The position numbers and the translations under genes are program-made. 64,000 nt of DNA from contig NZ_CAJXYK010000027.1 in the NCBI RefSeq assembly GCF_913063425.1, positions 16,543-80,542 on the forward strand, in the 5' to 3' direction. Positions 34,231-42,774 of this stretch are shown here, piece by piece. Under the pieces are notes generated by a model. It made no database searches. It was given only the letters and a program-made list of their open reading frames with translations, and was not told the origin of the DNA. The DNA comes from an uncultured Thiohalocapsa sp. GTDB taxonomy: Bacteria; Pseudomonadota; Gammaproteobacteria; Chromatiales; Chromatiaceae. The number at the start of each line of letters is the position of its first letter. Positions within the stretch are counted from its first letter, which is position 1.

Positions 34231-35973
34231 TCAGTAGGCGAAGTTCCAGCGGGCATCGCCGCCGGCGTCCAGAACCACACGCTTCGCCGGCGGGCGATCT
34301 GCCTGCGGCCCCGCCAGCAGACGCTCATCGAGCGCGAACAGGATCTCCGCGCGGCGGGCAAGCCAGTTGCCGAGTCCGGTTTCGCCCGCGAGCTGAATCC
34401 GCCGCTGCGCCTGCGCCAGCAGGCGCAGCATTTCCGGGCGCGCCGCGGCAGGTTGGGCCGCCAGCAGCGCCGGCAATGGCGCCGTCAGCAGCAGGAAGAG
34501 CTGGGCGCCATGGCGCGCGACGGCCTCGGCTGCCACCAGCCGTGCCCGCGCGTCGGTGGGATCCAGCGCCAGCGTCAGCCCGCGGTCCGGCCAGCGCGCG
34601 CGCAGCTGCCGCAGCACGCGCCGCACGGCCCGCTGTGACGCCGCCTCCGGGCGGCGCAGATCGCCGCCCTGCACCCCGACGATGAGCCGCCGCACGACGC
34701 CGAGCCCCGATCGCGCCAGCAGCGCCGGCACCAGACGCACCGCGAAGCGGTCCAGGTCCTGCATTGCGTCCGAGAGCTCCGCGTAGGAAATCAGTTGCGG
34801 ATGCCGCTTACGGGCGTTGTCGCGCTCGGCGCCGTAGGTCCAGCCGTCCAGCCAGCGCTCCACCGCCCAGCGCCGATGCTCGATGACGGCCAGCTGCTCG
34901 ACCTCCATGGGTGCGAAGGCGAAGGACTCCACCAGCTCCTCCGGCACCGCCTGACAGTCGGTGACGGCGAGCTTCGCCCAGAGGTGGTCGGCCTGATGGC
35001 GGTTGGCGTCGCGGTAGGAGGTGGCCAGCTGCGTCCAGGCCACCCCCGACGGTGCCGCGGCGGGGTCGCGGCCCTGGGCCGCGGAGGTGTCACGATAGTG
35101 CTCGTGGATGACCTCGGCCAGGGCATCGTCGCGGCCCTCCAGCAGCACTTGGCGGGAGAAGGCGAGCTGTAAAGGCTGCACCGGCACCAGCTGGCCGTCC
35201 CAATCCGGGAGTCTGCCCCGGCGCCAATCGGCCTCGACGGCGAGCAGGGCCGGCGGCGACGCGCCCTGTTCCGCCGCCTGTGCCAGCAGCTCCCGCGCCA
35301 GCGCCAGCGCGCTGTCTGCCGCCATGTCGCACACCGCGATCATGGTCACGGATGGGGCCTCCGCCAGATCCGCGGACGGCAGCGACGTGCAGCGCAACTG
35401 CCCACAGCGCGCCGCCTGGGGGTGGCGCGCGTCGATCCAGTCCCGCCAGGCGTCTGCGGCAGCGGCGGCCACCGTCACCACCGGCGGCGCGCCGCCGTAC
35501 TGCCCCACCCGCAGCGCGTGCACAAACAGAGCCTGCGCGACGGGCCCGAAGCCCGCAATCAGCAGGTGCGGCACCTGCCCCGCCGGCGGATCCATGCTGC
35601 GATGCAGAGGCCAACGTGCCAGCAGGACACGGGCCGCCGTGCGGTGCGGGTCGATCCACTCCACCCGCAGCGCGTCCCCCGGCAGGGCGCTCACCGCGCC
35701 GGGCGCTCCGGCATCCTCGGTTTGCGCAGAAGCCCCCCCAGCCTCCGCCAGCACCACCACCCGCAGCGGCCGGCCGCGCCCCCGGGTCTGCACCGACAGC
35801 GCCGCAAGGCGCTGCGCCAGATCGCGGGCATCCACCAGAAGTGCCGCGGCGCCGCGGGGGATGCCGGCGCCCGGCCGGTGTCGGCGCACCCGCACCCCGT
35901 CGGCGGCGAGTACGGAGCGGGCCCGCTCCAGCAGGGGCCCCACGCCGTCTACGAGCACCAGCGGCGCACCCAT
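34231..35973 (-). CDS. Rossmann / RyR / SLOG-like multidomain protein
   Basis: The 580-residue protein has three parts. Residues about 135-240 look like a TrkA-N-type Rossmann fold (VPHLLIAGFGPVAQALFVHAL). Residues about 355-415 form an RyR domain (EQLAVIEHRRWAVERWLDGWTYG ... HPQLISYAEL). Residues about 430-555 resemble a SLOG nucleotide-sensor fold (RLIVGVQGGDL ... LTLALDPTDARARLVAAEAV). In published genome analyses RyR and SLOG domains are linked to nucleotide-ligand sensing and biological conflict. No effector or membrane domain is seen here. Start is uncertain (GTG 36000 possible). osmC lies 49 bases upstream on the same strand. Confidence 0.7.
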   Translation of the reverse strand: MGAPLVLVDGVGPLLERARSVLAADGVRVRRHRPGAGIPRGAAALLVDARDLAQRLAALSVQTRGRGRPLRVVVLAEAGGASAQTEDAGAPGAVSALPGDALRVEWIDPHRTAARVLLARWPLHRSMDPPAGQVPHLLIAGFGPVAQALFVHALRVGQYGGAPPVVTVAAAAADAWRDWIDARHPQAARCGQLRCTSLPSADLAEAPSVTMIAVCDMAADSALALARELLAQAAEQGASPPALLAVEADWRRGRLPDWDGQLVPVQPLQLAFSRQVLLEGRDDALAEVIHEHYRDTSAAQGRDPAAAPSGVAWTQLATSYRDANRHQADHLWAKLAVTDCQAVPEELVESFAFAPMEVEQLAVIEHRRWAVERWLDGWTYGAERDNARKRHPQLISYAELSDAMQDLDRFAVRLVPALLARSGLGVVRRLIVGVQGGDLRRPEAASQRAVRRVLRQLRARWPDRGLTLALDPTDARARLVAAEAVARHGAQLFLLLTAPLPALLAAQPAAARPEMLRLLAQAQRRIQLAGETGLGNWLARRAEILFALDERLLAGPQADRPPAKRVVLDAGGDARWNFAY

Positions 35974-36021
35974 CAGCGCACCCGTCACCGCACCGATCAC
36001 CGCGCTGGCGGCGAGGTCCGG

Positions 36022-36483
36022 TCAGTCCGAGGCATGCAGCAGCCGGCCGGACTCGTCCACGACGGACACCGCAATCGGGATGCCCTCGCGGATGCTGGCG
36101 GAGACGACGCAGAAGTCCTCGAACAGGGTCTTGCAGCGCTCGAAGCGCTGATTGCCGGCGAGCGCGTCGTCGATGATGAGCTTGACCTCCAGCCCACCGA
36201 TGCGCAGGCGCTTACGCTCGTTGCGGATCAGGGTGCAGGTGGCCTCCGCGCGCAGGCTTCGGTCCGGCGGCTCCTCCCTGCTGAGGCAGTAGAGCAGACT
36301 CGCGGACAGGCAGTTGGCGGCCGCCGCCGCAAGCAGCCGAGAGGCATTGGGGCCGCCGGTCTCGCCGAGCGGCGGCGGCTCGTCCGTGAGCAGGTCCGCG
36401 GCGCGCTTCCAATCGAAGCGCACGTTGATCTGGTAGCCCTCCTGCTGCTCCAGGTGGATGGTAAAGCGGCCTTCTTCTGACAT
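36022..36483 (-). CDS. OsmC-family peroxide reductase-like protein
   Basis: The 153-residue product matches OsmC/Ohr: the reactive cysteines fall in AANCLSASLLYCL and FEDFCVVSASIREGIPI, with an intervening beta-strand region. Members reduce organic hydroperoxides with two cysteines; this one is of the OsmC (not Ohr) type by spacing. AGGAGG precedes the ATG at rather long spacing (about 14 bases). The track ORF adds 82 non-homologous codons upstream. Same strand as the RyR protein, possibly one transcript. Confidence 0.85.
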   Translation of the reverse strand: MSEEGRFTIHLEQQEGYQINVRFDWKRAADLLTDEPPPLGETGGPNASRLLAAAAANCLSASLLYCLSREEPPDRSLRAEATCTLIRNERKRLRIGGLEVKLIIDDALAGNQRFERCKTLFEDFCVVSASIREGIPIAVSVVDESGRLLHASD

Positions 36484-36595
36484 AGTCTCTGCGAATGCCT
36501 CCTGTGGAGTGGAGCCGCGCTGCCGGCGACCTGGCTGTGGTGCGCCAGCACGCAGCGGGCGCAGGGATGGGTCACAGCGACTGCGGCGGCGCGGG

Positions 36596-37039
36596 TCAGC
36601 CGTCACCGCCGCCCGCCATGCGCCGGCGGTGGCTCGGGTTCTTCGGGTCGCGGCGGCGGCGTGCGGCGGCCGCCCTGGGACCGCCGCCACCGCTGTGTCG
36701 GCGCCAGTCGCCGTGGGCAAGGTGCGCACGGTCCCGGCGCGGACCGCGATACAGGTAGACCCAGGCGCTGCCGTGCGCGGTGGGGATCACGCGCCGATCA
36801 TACAGCCGCGGATAGTCCTCCAGCCGATCCAGCCGGCGCAGGCCTGCTGCATCCACGCCGTAGACCTCGCCCAGCACCGCCGTGTCGCCGCCGGCCACCA
36901 GTCCCGGATAGGCACCGAGCACCAGCAGCGTGAACCTGGGCTCGGTGCGGTGCGGGCCGAGAAAGCGCGCATCTCGCAGCAGGTGGTGGTTCACCTCACC
37001 ACCCAAAAGCGTGCCGTAGACGAAGACGCGGTGCTCCAT
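36596..37039 (-). CDS. Gamma-glutamylcyclotransferase-like (AIG2/GGCT fold) protein
   Basis: A 147-residue protein with the GGCT fold entry VFVYGTLLGGEVNHHLL and LEDYPRLYDRRV, as in AIG2-like gamma-glutamylamine cyclotransferases. The acidic catalytic residue of the fold is expected in the LDRLEDYP segment. The Arg/Gly/Ala-rich tail (about 35 residues) has no homologous appearance and may be a run-on. Start at ATG 37039; the GTG at 37051 is an alternative. Confidence 0.75.
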   Translation of the reverse strand: MEHRVFVYGTLLGGEVNHHLLRDARFLGPHRTEPRFTLLVLGAYPGLVAGGDTAVLGEVYGVDAAGLRRLDRLEDYPRLYDRRVIPTAHGSAWVYLYRGPRRDRAHLAHGDWRRHSGGGGPRAAAARRRRDPKNPSHRRRMAGGGDG

Positions 37040-37073
37040 GCCCGACCCCACCGGCGTTGACTGCGCGGCGCCG

Positions 37074-37661
37074 TCAGGGCTCGATACGGCTGCCCAGCAC
37101 CTCCAGGAACTGGCGCATCCATTGCGGGTGTGCCGGCCAGGCGGGCGCCGTCACCAGGGTGCCGTGGGTGTGGGCGTTGTCGAAGGTTGTGGCCACCTCG
37201 TGCCAGCTGCCGCCGGCCATCTCGATATCCGGCTGCAGCGCCGGGTACGCCGTGCAGGTGGCACCCTCCAGCACGCCGGCCGCCACCAGGATCTGCTGCC
37301 CGTGACAGATGGACGCGATGGGCTTGGCGGCCGCCGAGAAGTGGCGCACCATCTCGATGACCCGCGCGTTCAGGCGCAGGTACTCCGGCGCGCGGCCGCC
37401 GGGGATCACCAGCGCGTCGTACTGCGCCGGGTCCACCTCGGCGAAGCTCGCGTTGAGTGTGAAGTTGTGACCGGGCTTCTCGCTGTAAGTCTGGTCGCCC
37501 TCGAAGTCGTGCACGGCGGTGCGCACCTGCTCGCCGGCCGCCTTGTCCGGGCAGACGGCGTGTACCCGATGCCCGACCATGGTCAGGATCTGGAACGGCA
37601 CCATCACCTCGTAGTCTTCGACGTAGTCCCCCACCAGCATCAGAATCTGCTTGGCAGCCAT
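37074..37661 (-). CDS. DJ-1/PfpI-family protein
   Basis: A 195-residue member of the DJ-1/PfpI superfamily. The nucleophile elbow ASICHGQQ with its cysteine and the partner glutamate in [10 protein letters not shown] are both visible. Family members include deglycases/glyoxalases and putative proteases; the length and the insert [15 protein letters not shown] match the group often annotated as protease or stress proteins. GGAGG seven bases before ATG 37661 fixes the start. Convergent with nothing; divergent from the radical SAM gene. Confidence 0.88.
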   Translation of the reverse strand: MAAKQILMLVGDYVEDYEVMVPFQILTMVGHRVHAVCPDKAAGEQVRTAVHDFEGDQTYSEKPGHNFTLNASFAEVDPAQYDALVIPGGRAPEYLRLNARVIEMVRHFSAAAKPIASICHGQQILVAAGVLEGATCTAYPALQPDIEMAGGSWHEVATTFDNAHTHGTLVTAPAWPAHPQWMRQFLEVLGSRIEP

Positions 37662-37773
37662 CGTCTGCACCTCCAACTCGTTTGGGTGAGTCAAGGAAGC
37701 GGGCCGAGGCCCGCGAGCACCCGCGGTCCGGCGCGCAGGCGCCGGGGACTATACCAGAGCCGCAGCACGCCGC

Positions 37774-38886
37774 ATGCCCATGTCAGACCGCCCTGCCCGA
37801 CCGCCCGGCGATCCAGCACCGCAACCGCCGCGCGGGCGCGGCACCGGCGCGAATCCCGACAGCCGATACAGCGAGCACACCCGCGAGGGCGTGGACGACG
37901 GCTGGTGGCAGGAGGCCCCGGAGAGCGACCCGCGCACCGAGCTCGGCATCGACACCAGCCGCAGCATCATCAGCCGCAACGACTCGCCGGACATCCCCTT
38001 CGACCGCAGCGTCAACCCCTACCGCGGCTGCGAGCACGGCTGCATCTACTGCTACGCCAGACCCACGCATGCCTGGCTCGGCCTGTCGCCGGGGCTCGAC
38101 TTCGAGCGCCGCCTGTTCCACAAGCCGGACGCCGCGGCGCAGCTGCGCCGGGCGCTGGCGGCGCCCGGCTACCGGCCGGCGACCCTGGTGCTCGGCGCCA
38201 ACACCGACCCGTATCAGCCCATCGAGCGCCGCCTCGGCAGCACCCGCGCCATCCTGGACGTGCTGCTGGAGGCCCGCCACCCGGTGGCCATCACCACCAA
38301 GTCGGCGCTGGTGCTGCGGGACCTGCCGCTGCTGCGGGCACTGGCGGCGCTGGACCTGGTGGCGGTGCAGATGTCCGTCACCACCCTGGACCCGGCGCTG
38401 GCGCGCCGCCTGGAGCCGCGCGCCGCGTCACCGCAACGGCGGCTGCAGGCGGTGGCGGCGCTCGCCGCCGCCGGCATCCCCACGGGCGTGCTGGTCTCGC
38501 CGCTGATCCCGGGGCTCACGGACCACGACATGGAGCGCATCGTCGCCGCGGCGGCACAGGCCGGCGCCGTGCGCGCGGGCGCCCTGCTCATTCGCCTGCC
38601 GCTGGAGCTGAAGGACCTGTTCCGCGACTGGCTCCACGCGCACTATCCGGACCGTGCGGAGAAGGTGCTGTCGCTGATCCGCCAATGCCGTGGCGGCGCG
38701 CTCAACGCCCCCGCCTTCGGCGAGCGCATGACGGGCACGGGACCGGTGGCGGCGCTGCTGCAGCAACGCTTTCGCCTGGCGCTGCGCCGGCACGGTCTGG
38801 CGCGACAGGACAGCGGCTGGCAGCTCTGCGCCGACGCCTTTCGCCCGCCGGCGGCGGACCCGCGGCAATTGTCGTTGTGGGATTGA
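37774..38886 (+). CDS. Radical SAM protein of the SplB-like, PA0069 group
   Basis: The 370-residue enzyme has the Fe-S motif CEHGCIYCYA near residue 90 preceded by SVNPYRG, then LGANTDPYQPIER and SPLIPGLTD, the pattern of SplB-related radical SAM proteins encoded in many bacteria. Substrate unknown; spore photoproduct repair is not implied in a non-sporulator. The N-terminal 35 residues are low complexity. It stands alone, divergent from the PfpI gene. Confidence 0.9.
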   Translation: MPMSDRPARPPGDPAPQPPRGRGTGANPDSRYSEHTREGVDDGWWQEAPESDPRTELGIDTSRSIISRNDSPDIPFDRSVNPYRGCEHGCIYCYARPTHAWLGLSPGLDFERRLFHKPDAAAQLRRALAAPGYRPATLVLGANTDPYQPIERRLGSTRAILDVLLEARHPVAITTKSALVLRDLPLLRALAALDLVAVQMSVTTLDPALARRLEPRAASPQRRLQAVAALAAAGIPTGVLVSPLIPGLTDHDMERIVAAAAQAGAVRAGALLIRLPLELKDLFRDWLHAHYPDRAEKVLSLIRQCRGGALNAPAFGERMTGTGPVAALLQQRFRLALRRHGLARQDSGWQLCADAFRPPAADPRQLSLWD

Positions 38887-38951
38887 GCCCGGCCGGCCCG
38901 GAGCGGCCATAGCATGGGCTAAATTCTTCTGCTTCCTGATTCATACTCAAC

Positions 38952-39470
38952 ATGTCCGGCATGCTCGAACCCGACAATGCCCTGCTGTGCCACTGCCGCA
39001 ACGGCCTGTCAGCGGCCTCGGACATGCTTGCGCCCATGCTGCGCCGCCACGGCATCCTACTCCGCGGCGGCGGCTACAACCTGCGCTTCAAGACCAAGAT
39101 GCAGCAGCTGTGCTGCGAGGCGCTGGACGACCCCACGGCCGACCCGCACCGCTTCTGGCCATCGCAGAACGGTGGCATCTACCTGGCGGTGATGCGCTGG
39201 AACGCCGAGCACTGCACCGTGCATTTCTACGAGGAGCCAGACCCCACCGACGAGCAGCGGCTGCTCGCGACCCTCACCGAGCGCGAGATCGAGGTGCTGC
39301 GCTGGATGTCCCTCGGCAAGACCAACGCCGCCATCGGCGGCATCCTCGGCCTATCCGAGGGCACGGTGCGCAAGCACGTGCAGAACCTGCTGGCCAAGCT
39401 GCATCGGGAGAACCGCGTCGCGGCGGTCGCGCTCTACAACAACACCTGGGCGCGGTATGCGAATCAGTGA
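38952..39470 (+). CDS. LuxR-type helix-turn-helix transcription regulator
   Basis: The 172-residue protein ends with a LuxR HTH (LTEREIEVLRWMSLGKTNAAIGGILGLSEGTVRKHVQNLLAKL, about 107-150). The N-terminal 100 residues are short and unlike an autoinducer or receiver domain, with CHCRNGL and LCCEALDD cysteine clusters that may sense redox or metal; no family is recognised. It faces, across 90 bases, the end of a PEP-CTERM-like protein gene on the other strand. Confidence 0.82.
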   Translation: MSGMLEPDNALLCHCRNGLSAASDMLAPMLRRHGILLRGGGYNLRFKTKMQQLCCEALDDPTADPHRFWPSQNGGIYLAVMRWNAEHCTVHFYEEPDPTDEQRLLATLTEREIEVLRWMSLGKTNAAIGGILGLSEGTVRKHVQNLLAKLHRENRVAAVALYNNTWARYANQ

Positions 39471-39557
39471 ATCGTTGCATCGCGGGCCATGCGTTTGGCC
39501 CCCACCCAATCGTCATCGGCAATCGAATCAGTGAGCAGGGAGCCCCTGCAGTATGGA

Positions 39558-40271
39558 TCAGCAACGCCTGCGGCGACGCATCAGAAGCGTGAGGCCGAGG
39601 CCGAAAAGGCCCGGTAGCATCACGTTCGGCACCGGCACCGCAGTCGAAATGCCGAACCGGTGAGCGCTCAGGGAAGACGCTGGAATGCTGCTCCAGCTGG
39701 ACCCGCCATTGGTGCTTCGCATGGTCGTATCGGACTGCGAGAAGCCAATCCCCCATCCGCCCGGGGCCTGCACGCTGCTGTCGGTGGTGTAACCCCAGGA
39801 GAGCAGACTGCCCGCAATGGCGTGTAATGCCAGGTAGTAGGTGGAGTTTGCGGCCAAAGTAAACCCATCGTCACTGAAAAAGGCCACGTCCTGAAAGGTC
39901 TCGCCGCCGTCCAGCGTAGGGGTGTTGTCGAATGTCAGCAATAGGGTGTCCGGACTGCTGCCCGCGTCGCTCCAGATCGACGCCTGGAAGGTGGTCTGCG
40001 ACGTGCCAGAGTTGCCGAGGCCAAGTGTTGCGCCTGTGAGCACATAGTCGCTGCCATCGGTCGTGAAGCTGTTTGCCAAGTAGGAGTCCGGCGTGGCCGA
40101 GGTGAAGGCCCAGCTCCCGGCATTGCTATTCGCCAAGTTGCTGACTTGGAAAGCGGCCTGGATTGGGAAGGCTGCCAAGGCACAGACAGCGACCGCCGCA
40201 CCTTGTAAGCGGGACAAGACTGCGGCCTGCGGCAGCATCTCGGAGAGCGACTTCGGCATTCGTGCCATCAC
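39558..40271 (-). CDS. Exported protein with choice-of-anchor-like domain and PEP-CTERM-like sorting tail
   Basis: The 237-residue product has a signal peptide (AVAVCALAAFPIQA) and a beta-rich domain of the choice-of-anchor type (LTGATLGLG...STYYLALHA). The C-terminal sorting-like segment is VPVPN, then hydrophobic VMLPGLFGLGLTLL, then RRRRRC. This resembles PEP-CTERM signals processed by exosortase, but the PEP motif itself is replaced by PVPN and a terminal Cys is added. No exosortase gene is in this window. Confidence 0.7.
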   Translation of the reverse strand: MMARMPKSLSEMLPQAAVLSRLQGAAVAVCALAAFPIQAAFQVSNLANSNAGSWAFTSATPDSYLANSFTTDGSDYVLTGATLGLGNSGTSQTTFQASIWSDAGSSPDTLLLTFDNTPTLDGGETFQDVAFFSDDGFTLAANSTYYLALHAIAGSLLSWGYTTDSSVQAPGGWGIGFSQSDTTMRSTNGGSSWSSIPASSLSAHRFGISTAVPVPNVMLPGLFGLGLTLLMRRRRRC

Positions 40272-40595
40272 CTTACCTCATCGTCAGGGAAAATTTGTAG
40301 GACGGCAGAGGCTACAGACGAAGAAGTTCTGGGCAAATACGCCAAAGCGCGTAGCTGACGATGGCGCTCCCGTGGGCGGATACCCGCTGAGCCGATCCGG
40401 GGAAAGCGCTCCACCGCCCCCATCGCACAGGTTCACGGCGCCGGCACATCCTTCGGTGTGACTTACTTGGGCAGGAGGAAAGAGGGGTGAGTGCGGCCTG
40501 CAAGGACCTGCTGGTGCTTGAGTTTGCGGCCCGTCGCGGAGTCAGCAGGTACGGGGACAGTGTACTAAATTGACCCAGTTCCCGTAACAGCTTAC

Positions 40596-40820
40596 TTAAT
40601 TGTGCTTTGCGTTGCCGAGCAGGTCGAGGGTGCGCTTGTCTCGTGGTGGGGGCTTTGCCCTAGGCTTCTTCCCCTTCAGGGACCGGTTGGGTTGCCGCTC
40701 CAGGGATGCCACGAAGTCGCCAGAACCGAGGGGGCGACCGGTGCTGGAGCGGCCACGCATGAGCTCGTTGACGCTGTCATCCTCAGCCTCGCCGATGAAA
40801 GCCACCCAGTTGGGCACCAA
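40596..40820 (-). pseudogene. C-terminal fragment of a REP-associated tyrosine transposase
   Basis: The 74 codons carry the end of an IS200-like REP-associated transposase: STGRPLGSGDFVASLERQ followed by KKPRAKPPP matches the usual HERTGRPLG...PRKPG end. The HUH catalytic half is missing. The downstream sequence with GGGGACAGTGTACTAAATT is a sequence commonly seen next to such transposases. It is a decayed insertion remnant, presumably truncated by later rearrangement. Confidence 0.6.
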
Positions 40821-40865
40821 GTCCGAGCGCGGTCGAACAGAGACCTAGGCCTAATCGCCCGCGGC

Positions 40866-41036
40866 CAAGTGGTCTGGTACCTGGAGCGCGAGCCGCGGGC
40901 GGTCAGCGCCGTGCTGCATCGCCTGCTGCGGGTCATCGAGGGCCATCTGCGCCAGGGCAGCGGCTCCGGCGCGCTGTCTCCGGCTCATGCTGCGCTGATG
41001 GGACCGGGCCTCGGCTGGTTGAGTCGCGGCCCCTGA
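40866..41036 (+). pseudogene. Fragment resembling an IS91-family transposase
   Basis: About 57 codons read QVVWYLEREPRAVSAVLHRL then VIEGHLRQGSG, which resembles the segment of IS91/ISCR transposases before their HUH motif. The frame ends soon after in unrelated sequence (GPGLGWLSRGP). No start and no catalytic residues remain. It lies beside the REP-transposase fragment in opposite orientation, so this locus has collected several insertions. Confidence 0.45.
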
Positions 41037-41116
41037 CCTACCCCAATTGCGGCGCGGACATGCGCCTGGCTTCAGCCACGAAACGGGCACGGCTCTCCCG
41101 CGCCTGTGGGAATTGC

Positions 41117-41245
41117 TCCCGGAGCGGCCGAGTGGAACTCGGCGCCCCCAGGGCTGCGGCGCACACGTGGGGACCGGTCCCGGAGCGGCCGAGTGGAACT
41201 CGGCGCCCCCAGGTGCGCTGCGCATGCGGGGATCGATCCCAGAGC
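41117..41245. repeat. Tandem repeat with 61-bp period
   Basis: TCCCGGAGCGGCCGAGTGGA... occurs identically for 36 bases at 41117-41152 and 41178-41213. A decayed third unit (TCCCAGAGCTGCGAGG) follows near 41237. The spacer between copies also repeats loosely (GCGCACACGTGGGGACCGG against GCGCATGCGGGGATCGA). Function unknown. Confidence 0.8.
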
Positions 41246-41334
41246 TGCGAGGGCCTGAGCGACGTGGGGAGGGCTGAGCCCAGCGGGTGCTCGGGCGCGG
41301 GCTCGGGCTCGTCGGAGGCCGGTCCGGCGCGGGG

Positions 41335-42549
41335 TCAGCCCCCGGCCACCCGCTCGCAGAGTTGTCGGAACAGCTGCGCGCGGGCGGCGGAGCTGGACTG
41401 CCGGGCGACCTCCAGGCCGCGGGCGCCCATGGCCTCGCGGCGGGTGTCGTCCAGCAGCAGGCCGGTGATGGCCCCGGCCACGGCGCCCACGTCCTCGCCG
41501 TCCACATTGAGACCTGTCTCGCCGTGGCGCACCGCCTCCACCACGCCGCCGGCGCGGCCTGCCACAACGGCCTTGCCGCAGGCGTTGGCCTCCAGGAACA
41601 CCAGGCCGAAGCCCTCGGTGTCGTGGTTGGCGAGCTCGCGGTTGGGCATTACGAACAGGTCGCAGAGCTGGTAGTGCGCCACCAGCTCGTCGTGCGGCAC
41701 ACGGCCGGCGAAGATCACCTGCTCGCCGACGCCGTACTCTGCCACCAATGCCTCCAGCTCCGTGCGGTAGTCGCCGGTGCCGACGATGAGATACCGCGCG
41801 TCCGGGCACTGTGCGAGGACCTGCGGCAGGGCGCGGATGGTGGTGTCGATGCCCTTGCGCTCCACCAGCCGGCCCACGGTGAGCAGCACGCGCTTGCCGG
41901 CGAGACCGTAGCGCTCCAGCAGGTCCTGCGACTTCGGCCCCGGCTGGAAGCGCTCCGCATCCACCCCGTTGACGATGAGCTCGATCCGCTCCGGCGCCAC
42001 GCCCATTTTGTCGATGAGGGTGCGGCGGGTGAACTCGCTCACGGCCACCACGGCATCCGCATTGTGCAGGTATTGCCGGCGCCGGCGCCCGAACAGCCGG
42101 TACGGCACCTCCGTGGTGATCTCTTCGCCGTGGATGTAATTGATGTACGGGATGCCGAGCATGCGCTTCAGCAGCAGCCCGAGCCAGGAGCCGGAGCTCA
42201 GCTCGCACACGCAGACGACATCGATCCCCTCGCGGCGGATCATACTGACGGCCTTGCGCAGCACCTTGAGCTTAAGCGGCAGGTCCACCCAGAGCTGAAG
42301 CCAGGCGGAGTGGAGCAGAGACTTCGGACTCACCGCCGGCGGGCGCAGCAGCTCGATGCGCTCGATGGGGAAGCCGGCCTGGGCGTCGTACTCGCGCCAG
42401 CCGGTGACCTCCTCGCCGCTCAGGTAATGCCGCCAGGGCGCGAGCACGTGCATGGTGCCCGCGGGGGCGAACTGGCACAGACTCTCGTAGACGACGGCGG
42501 AGCCGCCGTTGATGGGCGGGAAGATGTTGGCGACCAGCAGGCACTTCAT
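41335..42549 (-). CDS. Glycosyltransferase family 4
   Basis: The 404-residue GT-B enzyme transfers a sugar from a nucleotide donor to a cell-surface glycan or lipid. The N-terminal NIFPPINGGSAVVYESL acceptor domain, the donor-site TVGRLVERKGIDTTI and the E-x7-E region TEGFGLVFLEANACGKAVV are present. Start at MKCLLVANIF; the track's upstream 58 codons are not homologous. A sulfotransferase and DHH phosphatase gene lie upstream on the same strand; the pairing with a sulfotransferase hints at a sulfated exopolymer (inference). Confidence 0.9.
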   Translation of the reverse strand: MKCLLVANIFPPINGGSAVVYESLCQFAPAGTMHVLAPWRHYLSGEEVTGWREYDAQAGFPIERIELLRPPAVSPKSLLHSAWLQLWVDLPLKLKVLRKAVSMIRREGIDVVCVCELSSGSWLGLLLKRMLGIPYINYIHGEEITTEVPYRLFGRRRRQYLHNADAVVAVSEFTRRTLIDKMGVAPERIELIVNGVDAERFQPGPKSQDLLERYGLAGKRVLLTVGRLVERKGIDTTIRALPQVLAQCPDARYLIVGTGDYRTELEALVAEYGVGEQVIFAGRVPHDELVAHYQLCDLFVMPNRELANHDTEGFGLVFLEANACGKAVVAGRAGGVVEAVRHGETGLNVDGEDVGAVAGAITGLLLDDTRREAMGARGLEVARQSSSAARAQLFRQLCERVAGG

Positions 42550-42774
42550 CGTGCACCAGGCTCCGGGTCGGCGTGGGGCGAATGGGGCTCGCCGCCAGGG
42601 ATGATTCGGGGCCGGTTCTTCACGATGAATGGTGTGTGTCGGGGGACTGCGGGCATTCTGACCCTGCACCGGCGTCGCGTCTACCCGCGACGCGCCGTCG
42701 GCAGCGCCCGCATGGGCTCGCACCCGCCGGCGGGGCCGGCACGCAGCCTGGGGCGTACCGGCGCGGGCTCCGGC

